From: Balanoglossus misakiensis
Taxonomy: Eukaryota > Hemichordata
Direction: 5' to 3'
Length of the DNA stretch: 64,000 nt
Assembly: GCA_040954595.2 (NCBI GenBank)
Contig: CM082577.2
Coordinates: 13,640,001 to 13,704,000, forward strand
Within the stretch, counting starts at the first letter, position 1. Every line of letters starts with the position of its first letter. This document shows, piece after piece, positions 55,659 to 64,000 of the stretch. Both the position numbers and the translations under genes were made by a program. The notes beneath the pieces were generated by a model, which worked only from the letters and a program-made list of their open reading frames with translations, did no database searches and was not told the DNA's origin.

Positions 55659-57096
55659 CCCGGTTGTTGCAGTCCCCGGGTGGGTGGATCCATATACTAA
55701 CAGCCGATAGTAATAGTTTTGCGAAATATAGCATAAAGGTAGAGGTTCAAACAACAAAAATATACCTTGATTTCATGTGGATGTAAAGGTTAGGTAAATC
55801 TATCACTATGTTAACTTTACCAGGACTATCAAATGTTACTGGAACTTGCAAGTAATTCCTTGAAGTATGTTAAACAATAGGGTTTCCCCCTCTATCACCA
55901 CCTCTATTGAAAATAGATGAAATAATATTATGGTCTTTTCTCGTAAAAAAAATACAAGCGACCGTTATTACATATTAGGTTAATGAAAAACATTGAGTTT
56001 AGTTTTAAAACATGTTTAGTAAGGATTCTAATTCATATTCAGATATAATTTCATATTGATTTGGTGTATTTCATTTAGCTTAGCATTAAAATACATTAGG
56101 GCAGTGTTATTACATATTGGGTTAAGGTGTTATTACATATTGGGTTAGTAATACATATTGGGTTAAGGTGTTATTACATATTGGGTTAAGTGTTATTACA
56201 TATTGGGTTAGTGTTACATATTGGGTTAACGTTTATTACATATAGGGTTAACGTTTATTACATATAGGCTTAACTAATAACGTATTTTTTCATGTAGAAT
56301 TAACATTATTTCATGTAGAACTTAAGTTTATTACATATAGGGTTAACGTTTATTACATATAGGGTTAACTAATAACGTTTTTTCATGTAGAATATGACAG
56401 AACTTCATGACCTCTGCGCGCGATCTGTGCGGTATGGATATTATTTTCATGAGTGAGAAGGTGTATTCTTCCGAGTATTTTTACGAGCGACAGCGATAAT
56501 CGCATCGGCAATATTTGAGAAACTGGCGATAGCGAGGGATATTCCGAGGTTCCCAAACATACTGCCAATTAATGTTTTGTTATTCTGACAAAATTTGGGA
56601 AGGATAAGACAATGGCGTCTCCGAATGTTGAAAATTCCCCACGTTTCGGCGATCATACTCCAGCTCTGCCGACGGCGTTCAATGTTTACAAACAAAACGT
56701 AGTCCGGCTTGTTTTTACTCATTTGCATATGGGTTGTGAAAAATACCACTTTGTCACGCGCACAACTAAAACAACAATCGGCTTTTTTGTGACTGAAATA
56801 AAACTTTTGTTATATCCTCCGGAGGTTTATATGAACTCCAAGTGATTGTGTAACAGAACGAGGGTTAAACTTTGAAAGATACGATCGATTGAAGGGGAAA
56901 TAGGGGATCTTATTCTTCTGGATGCTCATTTGCATATGAGCTCGCAAAAATACCAGAATTATTTTTGCACGGCCCGCTTGGAATACTGTAGTACATATGC
57001 AATAATTAACGTTATTTCATGTAGAATTAAAGTTTATTACATATAGGGTTAACGTTTATTACATATAGGGTTAACTGAAAGCGTTTATATGTCTTT

Positions 57097-57698
57097 CAGG
57101 GTTATGAATGTGTCTTTGTTGGCCGTGATGTCTATTCTGTCATCGATGTCAAGTTTCATTGCGATGTGTTTGTTATCGTTGTGGACTGCTTGGGTAGTAG
57201 CGGGGTTGGCTTTTTTGTATGATTTGGTGATATTGCGTTCTAACAGGTCGTTGTAAGTCGGGGGTCTAGCTTGTAGAAGTTTGTGGTTTTGTCTGCAGCG
57301 ATAAGTAGTTTGGTTTCTTTCTTGATACATTGGGCGTCATCTTTTAGCTTGTTAAGGAATGGGTTGCTTACTTGTTTGAATTTTGTAGACTGTATTATGT
57401 TGAGCATGCCGTCTTCGAATTCTTTCAGTTCGTCGATTGGGGGTGGGTTCTTTGTGGACTTGAAGCCGTACGTCTGTTTGCAGGATGAGGCGGGGTTCGG
57501 GTGAAGGAAGAAGTGGGCTTTCCATCGTGCTCTGCGTAGAAACTGCTCTGTCTTCTCGATAAGGCGGTGCAGGTATTCTTTTCTAGATGGTAGCCGGTGT
57601 TGAATTTCTCCATGTCGGGTAATCGTAGAGTGCTCGACAAGTGCTAGACTGGAGCGAAATATACGAAGTATGCGGTTCGACTGGTCCGATTCCACCAC
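57097..57698 (-). pseudogene. Penelope N-terminal coding region
   Basis: The frames 57240-57698 and 57085-57330 overlap and together read a helical N-terminus (EKTEQFLRRARWKAHFFLH, then PPPIDELKEFEDGM). It continues to LLIAADKTTNFYKL, a conserved Penelope motif; LLERNITKSYKKANP and IDDRIDITANKDTFITLKD follow in the other frame. A one-base shift joins them near 57270. The frame meets the GTCTTT border, and its sense continues at 53580 on the other side of the insertion. Confidence 0.7.
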
Positions 57699-57748
57699 CT
57701 GTGTACCTGCATAAAAACGCGCCTTCCCCCTTGCATTTTCGCCAGTTT

Positions 57749-57800
57749 AGTCTCCTGATGAGTGAGTCTAGTGACTCACGAAACAGCGTTGTAGAGATTT
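57749..57800 (+). ncRNA. Hammerhead ribozyme, right copy
   Basis: Same sequence and structure as the left copy but on the plus strand: TCTC, CTGATGAG, stem II TGAGTC/GACTCA, CGAAA, short stem III and GTA followed by GAGA. Predicted cleavage is after 57793. It lies in intron 1 of the GT-like gene, in the sense orientation, about 420 bp before exon 2. Confidence 0.85.
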
Positions 57801-57889
57801 TACCGCCTCCCGTTTCTCCTACTACCCTCTTTATACTCCGCTCTACTCTTGTATTTAGCACTTTGTATCGGACCAGTCGAACCGCATAC

Positions 57890-57998
57890 CTTGTATGTAT
57901 GTATGTGTATGTATGTATGTATGTATGTATGTATGTATGTATGTATGTATGTATGTATGTATGTATGTATGTATGTATGTATGTATGTATGTATGTAT
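57890..57998. repeat. (TATG)n microsatellite, right
   Basis: About 110 bp of TATG repeats next to the Penelope right end, mirrored by the larger array at 51483-51808. An inverted pair (gcggttcgactggtccgat at about 57671 and its reverse complement at about 57869) brackets the hammerhead between them. Confidence 0.9.
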
Positions 57999-58221
57999 GC
58001 AAGCATGCGTGCGTGTCTTCGTGCGTGCGTGCAATTATGTATGGACGTATGTATGGTACATTGGGCAGAAAAATACAAAAATTGAATGGGAACGTAGAAC
58101 AAAATCACTAAACAAATTGAATATCCTCCTGATCCCCTGGAAGTAATGTCGGGACATTTCCTTACGTCAGGAAAATATACATTCACTGAAATATGTTTTC
58201 TCCAATTTCTATAATTATTAG

Positions 58222-59499
58222 GGACTGGCGTCCTGATAACTGGTACTGAGTGGTGGTCACGATCGGGAGACTTTTTCTGGAACATCGTTCAAAAAGATTT
58301 GGTCACACAGCTGACAAACAGCGGGTATGATGTTTATATCACTGTGTTTGAACCTTCTGAAGATGAAATCGCGGATGCTAAAAATAATAAAGTTAACTTA
58401 ATCATCGGCAATGCAAACACACCCGGGACAATAACACTTTCGCATCAAGAACGTCTTATGCTCCACAAACACTTCTTTCCGGATCTTGACAAATTGAACA
58501 ACATCTCAGTAGTTATCGGGTGTGCAAACAACGAAAGACTTGCCATGGCCGCTCGCAGTATACATGAGACGATATTTACGAAAACCAGTTTAATACTAGT
58601 TATCAACTACATACCCGAGGACGCTGACTTGAATCCCGATTGCGTTGAAGAACGTGAAGAAGAGATTCTAGAATATGCTGAAAAGGCACGGTTCATCATC
58701 TCAATAGGTCCAAGAATATATAAGCATTTCAAAAATAAATTTCGCGCAGGCATACAAACAGAACATATCCAAATCATCCCACAGGTCGACAATATGTTGT
58801 TAGACATGAATATTCGTTCGGCGTCATTAGAGGACACCATTGAGATTTTAACATTCGATTTTTCATCAAAGAACACCGAAGAATGTACTAAAAACTTGGG
58901 GATTTCTGCTCTGACAATTGGTAAAATTGCAAATGATTTTGAAAATTCAAAATATATCAAGTGGAAAATTCGAGGACTCCATCCACCAATCTCAACCGAT
59001 TGCAAGAAAAGTCTACAGAACATTTCTAATTCTCGATTCTTATCCATTCATCCGTACAACTTAGAAGGAAGCATCATGCCAAAGGCTGTAAGAGATTTTC
59101 AACAATGTCATTTGCATTTATTTGCCCCTAAAAACGACCCATTTGGTATACTCAGTTTTATGTCGAGCGCTGCTGGTGTACCTACATTAAGTACTGTGCA
59201 TTCAGGATTTTCTGAATTTGTTCAAAAGAACATGACACATCATTTTAAAACTGTTGTTGTCGATAAGCTTGGAATTAATGATGACGAGAAACAAGCGGCA
59301 GAGATCTGGTGGAGTAGGCTGGAAGGAATACTAAGTCACGAATCCCAGTATACAGCATTTTGTGAGAATGCGAAGAAACTTCAGGAGGACTTGAAACGGT
59401 GCATACGAAATGGAATAATCGCCATGTACTGGGAAACGTTTTTGGACATGGTGAAATGTGAAGTTCATGGGAAGTTGTATCAAAAAGGTAATATCGAAG
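58222..59499 (+). CDS. GT-B/TRADD-N-like membrane protein, exon 2: GT4-like domain
   Basis: The acceptor attattag precedes a phase-1 entry, and one long exon encodes about 420 residues. It opens with a GT-B Rossmann start (VLITGTEWWSRSGDFFW), continues through VIGCANNERLAMAARSI and an ARFIISIGPRIYKHF segment, and ends in the C-lobe with HLHLFAPKNDPFGILSF and AAGVPTLSTVHSGF. These correspond to the order of GT4-family glycosyltransferases fused to NLR-like proteins in corals and amphioxus. In active GT4 enzymes the C-lobe has E-x7-E before AAG; here the two places hold Asp and Met (59136-59162), so transfer activity is probably lost. Two in-frame donors, after 59487 (GTAATA) and after 59499 (GTAAGA), could add or drop four codons. 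Family by eye, no alignment run. Confidence 0.75.
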
Positions 59500-59559
59500 G
59501 TAAGAAACGGTCATTTCATACTGACAGACAGACAGACAAGACAAGACAAGCAGACTGAC

Positions 59560-61082
59560 AGACGTCTTACATAGGTAGACAGACAGATAAAAAGAGTGTT
59601 AAGAGAGAAAGGTCCACACTAAAAATGAGGAAAAAAATCTTATTTTTAGAAAATGTTTACAGTTTAATGATTTATTGCACTTTTCCTTTGATTTATAAGA
59701 TTTCAGATATGGCAGATATCAAAATCATAATGGTCGCAATAAATCACCCCGGTCGACGACATCTAACAATGTTTACTTCACTACAAATGGTAAGGTATAT
59801 CTAACTAGTTATAGTAAAACGCTCCCTGTTGCGCTAATTGTTATTTTTCAGCAAGGCATGTGAAATACAAAAGCAGGAAAACTTCTGCTCGTCGTTAGAT
59901 AGGCATAATTATAAAATGATTGAAATAACTTCGCCGCTTTCCATTTATTTATTCTCCTGGTACACATAAACCTTCCTCTTTTCGTTGCTAAAACAGTGCC
60001 GTTATTTTGTCAATTTTACCATAAACTTGACCTCCACCTGGTCCAATACTTCATTCGATTCATCTCTTTACGATGGTCCCTTAAAGCTCAATGAGCTGCA
60101 ACTTTAAGGATAATTACCATACCTTTTTTCAAACTGTATGCACTGAAGTATAAGTACTATTATTATACATCCAGTGCCGAGAACAATAGATTTTGGCGTG
60201 CAATAAAAAGCCGTACGGAACGGTACGTACGGAACGCGCGTTAAATAAGTCTTTAGTTTCAAGGCGCCCCAACTCACCGTGTACAGGTATGCGTTGTTAT
60301 GCGGACGGTTTCAAGACACCCCCACTCCAACGCACGTGCGCACACGTAAACAAAAAAGAAAGATGGCTGCTCACTGAGTCAACTGAGCGGTTTTCGATCG
60401 ATTGTATCGGCATTTTGGGCGTTTTGAAAGCCAAGTAACATGCAAAACAAGAACTAACGGAGATGTAAGATGTATAATAATAAGGTTATTACGAAAATAC
60501 CGCAATGTATGCACTCGGACATTAGCGCAGCGCATCGCCCTCCGCTACGCGTCGGGCGATACTCAGCGCTAATGTCCTCGTGCATACTTTGCGGTATTTT
60601 CGTAATAACCTCATATCATCCCTAATGCAAGTTTTATCCACACAAAGAATAAAGTGGGGCCGCAAAGGAATATGGCCGCCATCGTGTGGAAAGGCAAAAT
60701 ACAGTGGAAACGTTGCATTCCCCACTTTGAAACGTCATCAACAAAGCATGATCCATTGAGACATTTTTATTTTGTCATTGCAATATTTCGTAGTTTTTAA
60801 AATTGCTCGAAATTTCAACTGTACTGATATTTTTTTTTTCAATTTTGTAGAACATTTTGTCAAAAATAAGGTCTATCTTGATATAGTATTGGGCAATATC
60901 ATTTAATTCTTAGAATTAAAAGCCTTTGCAAGATTATCGGAGATATTTAAAGCTTGACACATGTTATTGAGTTGAAGCTCATGGGGCTTTAACAAAGACA
61001 TGTATGTGTTCTAAACTAGTCAATAAAATAAGGGAATATTGTTTAGATAACCCTTAATTGCTGTTATTTATTCCATTTCCAG
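59560..61082. other. Intron 2 of GT-like gene
   Basis: AT-rich intronic DNA with no supported coding, interrupted by the hairpin-bearing element near 60.48-60.72 kb. A short (gaca)n patch lies at 59520-59560. Confidence 0.5.
60482..60611. repeat. Long CG-rich foldback hairpin in intron
   Basis: The arms AAGGTTATTACGAAAATACC and its reverse complement extend through gcacncggacattagcgc to an apex with cgccctccgctacgcgtcgggcg. The outer TATAATAATAAGGTTATT matches the 40.75-kb hairpin. It is transcribed as part of the intron if the gene model is right, and would fold into a stable RNA stem. Confidence 0.75.
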
Positions 61083-61433
61083 GTAGTCTTCAAATTGGTG
61101 TTGAGGGAGTGAAGGAATCAGTGGACAAAATACTCCGACAAATAAAATCATGTAAAGACATACCATGGCTTGAAAAATTTCTACATAATCTAGGAATCGA
61201 GTGTCTCAACATCGGACATAATAGTTTGTCGATAATTGTCCTGTGTCCAAACATCACATCACTGGAATCATTATGGACTTCCTACAAAAATGGTTCTCTT
61301 CACCAAACTATTCAAATGAATTTGAACGCCATGACGGACCTTAAGATACCGGGCAAAACTATAAGGTTTACAACAGTAATAGAAACTTGGCGATATTTCA
61401 GATGCAAAGTGGAGTTAACTGTTCTTGGAAAAG
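61083..61433 (+). CDS. GT-B/TRADD-N-like membrane protein, exon 3: TRADD-N-like
   Basis: The exon is 117 codons in length with phase 1 on both sides (acceptor ttccatttccag, donor GTAAAA). The first half is helical (GVEGVKESVDKILRQI, WLEKFLHNLG). The second reads SLSIIVLCPNITSLESLW then SYKNGSLHQTI and a closing beta-strand with TTVIETWRYFRCKVEL. The pattern (hydrophobic strand with Cys, LExLW, tyrosine-x-x-G-x-L) resembles the N-terminal domain of TRADD and the wider TRADD-N family, which acts in death and immunity signalling complexes. The whole domain on one symmetric phase-1 exon is what exon shuffling produces. The TRADD-N call is inference from motif order. Confidence 0.6.
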
Positions 61434-61895
61434 GTAAAATACACTTGACATGGATAATCTACCCAGCTACATAAACAATTACAGAAAACATGCTCTTAAG
61501 TTGGTTAACATAAGAAGTATGACATAATTAGTACTGCCTTTTATCTGACAGGTCGGAGGAAGAGTGTGTTTTTCACAACACATGATCAATTCCTCGTTAT
61601 CGACAATTTAGGAAACACAATTCATTTAGTTATCAGTGACTCTGATAAGATCTAACTCCTTTCAAATTATATCTACCATAACTAATAAATTAAGTGATCA
61701 ACACTTTTATCCATGCACTTTATTAAAACTAAAAGTGCAATGTTGCAACGTAGCCGCATAAATCATCCTGTTAGCACAAAAGTCACATGACCAACATCAA
61801 AGTCTGTCATTTTGGGGTTTCTTGTGTTGCCCATGGGTTCTTTCTGTGTAGTGAAGAGTTCACTTATAATAGTTAATTTTTACCTTGTTCCGCAG

Positions 61896-62143
61896 AGTCA
61901 ACACTTGCTAACGCCAATGTTGAAATGGCACCAGAATCGTCCCTTTCATTCATCGAAAACATGGTTAAATTGACTGGTTTGGTCTTCGGCGGCTTAATTG
62001 CAGTTACTGTAATGATGTCACTTGTAGTGACAGCGATGATGGTACATGAACTCTTTCAGCTGGTAAGCTTTATGTCACAGTGGAAGAAATGGTTTTCTAA
62101 CTGTTGCTCATATTTGAAACAGTTGTCATTCTTCCACCCTTGA
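61896..62143 (+). CDS. GT-B/TRADD-N-like membrane protein, exon 4: transmembrane
   Basis: The acceptor ttgttccgcag gives a phase-1 entry. A short polar stretch (ESTLANANVEMAPESS) is followed by one hydrophobic helix, about 61978-62050 (LTGLVFGGLIAVTVMMSLVV and onward). The frame then either stops at TGA 62141-62143 after a short basic and Cys-containing tail, or splices at a GTAAGC donor after 62062 (phase 0) to further exons. With the signal peptide it predicts a type I membrane protein: GT-like and TRADD-N-like parts outside or in the lumen, a small tail inside. Confidence 0.55.
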
Positions 62144-62289
62144 CAGAATATCTAAGGCTAATGATGATTTATTGTAAGCCAAACATTAACGGATCTCTTT
62201 TCCGAGTGACAAAGTCACAGTTAGGACTTTCACAATCATTGCATTAGATTTGAACATTTAATGTGAAGGAGTGCACTGGTAGTGGGGCA

Positions 62290-62650
62290 GTTAACCAAAA
62301 AATCGTGCACTTTGGGTTAAAAGCATGAAACTTGGTACACTTATGCATTGACCCATGACGGCCATTTTCTGATATGGATCCAACATGACAGCGCCCTCTA
62401 GTTGCGAGAAACAGACATTCATACTTTAAAATCGTGCACTTCGGGTTAAAAGCATGAAATTTGGTACAATTATTCATTGACCCATGGCGGACATTTTCCA
62501 ATATGGATCCCAAAATACGATTTTAAAGTATGAATGTCAGTTTCTGGCCACTAGATGGCACTGTCTTTTGGGATCCATATTGGAAAATGTCCGCCATGAG
62601 TCAATGCTTAACTGTACCAAGTTTCATGCTTTTAACCCAAAGTGCACAAT
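62290..62650. repeat. Foldback repeat with three units
   Basis: A unit containing gtgcacttygggttaaaagcatgaaa and attgacccatg-cgg-cattttc occurs twice in direct order (about 62304-62380 and 62432-62510). It then occurs once inverted (about 62512-62652). Units 2 and 3 can form a long hairpin. No coding value; the surrounding frames are repeat artefacts. Confidence 0.7.
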
Positions 62651-63013
62651 TAAGCCAAAATTTGGGATTTAGCTCCTGAACTATAGTGGGTATACTTGAA
62701 TATTTAATAATGTACTTAGTCTGGAGAGACTTGTTTATTTGGGTCAATATGTCAGTCTGCGTGTAGTTCGAACTAATTGTATTAAAACTTAGTAGAAGTT
62801 AATGTATCCTTCTGCTCAGGCGCCACTTTAAGGTAACTTTTGTTCTTTCGGAATCGAACTTTCGACTGGTGTTCGCCAACATTTTAAATGTTGGCGCAAT
62901 TTACGCATGTTCCAACTGTAGTCTGTCATATTATATTGTGACTCAGACAAGCATCATCAAATATTATTATGGATTTAAAAATATTCCCTGCTTATATCTG
63001 TACCTTATTCCGT

Positions 63014-63139
63014 CCAGAAGAGCAAATTATAAGAACCATTTTCTTTTGACCTCGATTCTCTTGAATTTACCCAAAGGCATACCACATCAACCTACGAGAG
63101 ACGTTAAGCACAAAAGACTCTCAGAAGTCAGACCAAATG
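63014..63139 (+). CDS. Weak exon candidate
   Basis: A ccgtccag acceptor and a GTGAGT donor bound a frame that is open but of phase 2 at both ends, which does not match the neighbouring candidate exons. The peptide is basic (KGIPHQPTRDVKHKRLSE). It could be an alternative or unrelated exon. Confidence 0.15.
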
Positions 63140-63402
63140 GGTGAGTAAAATGCAGTTTTGGATAACAACGTAGGTATGTTCATATTGACGAGAAAAAGAA
63201 TTAGTGTGAATACCATTAGTGATATACACCTTTGAGAAAAATATGGGATGTTATCAGACAGACATAAAACTAAATGCTCATGCACCTTTGCAGACGCAAC
63301 ATGCCAAGTTTTTATCCATCAAAGAGTTTTAATGGCACATACCGTATAATGTTCCACCTAATCCCAAATTCTCTAAAACTATTTTTTATTTTTATTTTGA
63401 AG

Positions 63403-63657
63403 ATACAAAGCTACTGCTGTTCAAAGCTAACCGTGCACCAAGAGGCCTGTCATCAGCAGAAACATACTTGCAACAGATTTGTCATACGGAGAAGTGTACA
63501 GTACAGGAAGGGCAACACTGTGACATCATACAGTTAGTGGTGCAGTGGACAGGGAAGATTCAGACCATCCTATCATCCAGACCGGAAGTTCTGTCATTAC
63601 TTGGAATAACAGAATTCCTTATTATTAAACCAGGCTTTGGAAAAGTGACTAATCGAG
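63403..63657 (+). CDS. Unrecognised exon downstream of TM exon
   Basis: The frame opens after a tttattttgaag acceptor (phase 1) or eight bases later after acaaag (phase 0). It encodes about 82 residues and ends at G|GTAATT (phase 1). The peptide has LSSAETYLQQI, a Cys pair, DIIQLVVQWTGKIQTIL and LLGITEFLIIKPGFGKV, an alpha/beta pattern without a family I know. The phase-0 acceptor would match the phase-0 donor after 62062, so it may be the next domain of the same gene, which would then continue beyond the window. Confidence 0.35.
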
Positions 63658-64000
63658 GTAATTGTGATGGTATTCAATAGCACAACACATTTCAAAGTCC
63701 CGGAACATTCAGGGATGCTTGCAAGCGAGACCTCTTTGCCCATGCATTCATTTAGGTTGAGTTATGATATGGCACATCACTTTTGCTAGTGCAGTGAAGC
63801 GGCTGTTATCAGTTAAAGAATACATGTATGTACTATCATGAGTACTCGCCTATACCAGGAGAATTCAGAACTGTGCCTACGGGATGACCAGTACAATAGT
63901 GCATTATCTGTTATCTTGAGTAAATTTCCCAGAAAATTCAGAACTGGGAGTTGGTTGAAGGACAAAAAGCTTACTAATTTTTGTTTCAAATCTCTAGGCT
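63658..64000. other. Non-coding to window edge
   Basis: Intron-like sequence after the GTAATT donor. A phrase with gagaattcagaactg recurs loosely (63861 and 63934). The next exon, if any, lies beyond the window. Confidence 0.35.

Larger units (their letters stand above)
53588..57090. mobile_element. Unclassified element with inverted TATGTAATA arrays
   Basis: GTCTTT flanks both sides (53582-53587 and 57091-57096), and the interrupted Penelope codons are contiguous without it, so borders and a 6-bp duplication are secure. The left part (53600-53980 and 54904-55290) is an array of acccaatatgtaata-type units about 17-19 bp long. The right part (56100-56390 and 57010-57075) is the same unit inverted. 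Between them lies unique DNA (55295-56090, 56400-57000). Without its own 928-bp insertion it is about 2.6 kb. No transposase is recognised. Confidence 0.8.
51810..57890 (-). mobile_element. Penelope-like element, split by insertion
   Basis: The minus strand carries, right to left, a PLE N-terminal region (57097-57698), an insertion (53588-57090), the RT (52500-53580) and a GIY-YIG endonuclease (52030-52503). Both outer ends carry the same roughly 140-bp sequence in inverted orientation, each with a hammerhead ribozyme (51841-51892 and 57749-57800). Both sides abut (TATG)n. Penelope elements are known to carry hammerheads in their pseudo-LTRs. Frameshifts and an altered RT motif show it is dead. 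Confidence 0.85.

Noticed and set aside
53600-57075. CRISPR-like array of regularly spaced repeats
   Set aside because: The units are variable in spacing, have no unique spacers, are inverted at the two ends of a transposon, and the genome is eukaryotic.
57583-58285. Similar repeat-peptide frames near 57.9 kb
   Set aside because: Same cause: the right-hand (TATG)n array.
58607-59047. 146-codon minus-strand frame
   Set aside because: Antisense shadow of the GT-like exon, with no splice or family support.

Overview
This is an AT-rich piece of an animal nuclear genome, not a prokaryotic or organellar one. It has GT-AG introns, TATA/CCAAT promoters, microsatellites and a dense, nested set of eukaryotic mobile elements. 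The combination of a GT-B glycosyltransferase-like/TRADD-N-like host gene with Penelope, PIF/Harbinger, hAT, Crypton, KDZ-associated and Ty3/Gypsy remnants suggests a marine invertebrate, perhaps a hemichordate, cephalochordate or cnidarian. The sequence alone does not fix the species.

Layout. 0-3.7 kb: an octamer/TATA promoter in front of a short PCIF1-like WW-domain ORF, then a decayed Gypsy gag-protease and an LTR-like module. 4.4-6.6 kb and 12.0-13.3 kb: two diverged tandem copies of a small unrecognised three-exon gene, the second apparently broken. Between them lie a solo LTR (8427-9123, AACT duplications) and a decayed KDZ-associated cysteine-cluster protein. 14.5-15.7 kb: a deleted hAT element that keeps a BED-type zinc finger. 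16-19.4 kb: decayed tandem repeats containing four exactly identical copies of a 66-nt foldable block. 21.9-28.9 kb: a segmental duplication in which each copy supplies the empty site for a transposon in the other, a long-inverted-repeat Tc1-like element in one and a 1.86-kb element with GTATCAT duplications in the other. 29.6-39.4 kb: PIF/Harbinger genes with a decayed Gypsy retrotransposon between them, itself interrupted by a 520-bp Harbinger-type MITE. 40-45.4 kb: foldback hairpins, two integrase (Ginger/KRBA2-like) remnants and a Crypton-type tyrosine recombinase remnant.

51.1-64 kb holds the most gene-like locus. A signal-peptide exon (51141-51273), a large GT-B glycosyltransferase-like exon (58222-59487/59499), a TRADD-N-like exon (61083-61433) and a transmembrane exon (61896 onward) are joined by compatible phase-1 splice sites. 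They predict a membrane protein with secretory topology whose GT catalytic EX7E motif appears lost. Its roughly 7-kb first intron is filled by a Penelope-like retroelement bounded by two inverted hammerhead ribozymes and (TATG)n arrays. The Penelope element is split by an unclassified element with inverted short-repeat arrays, which is in turn split by a 921-bp TIR element. One hammerhead lies in the sense strand of the host gene's intron.

Most other coding signals are broken transposon genes. Gene models are read from splice signals and reading frames only; no alignment or transcript data were available.
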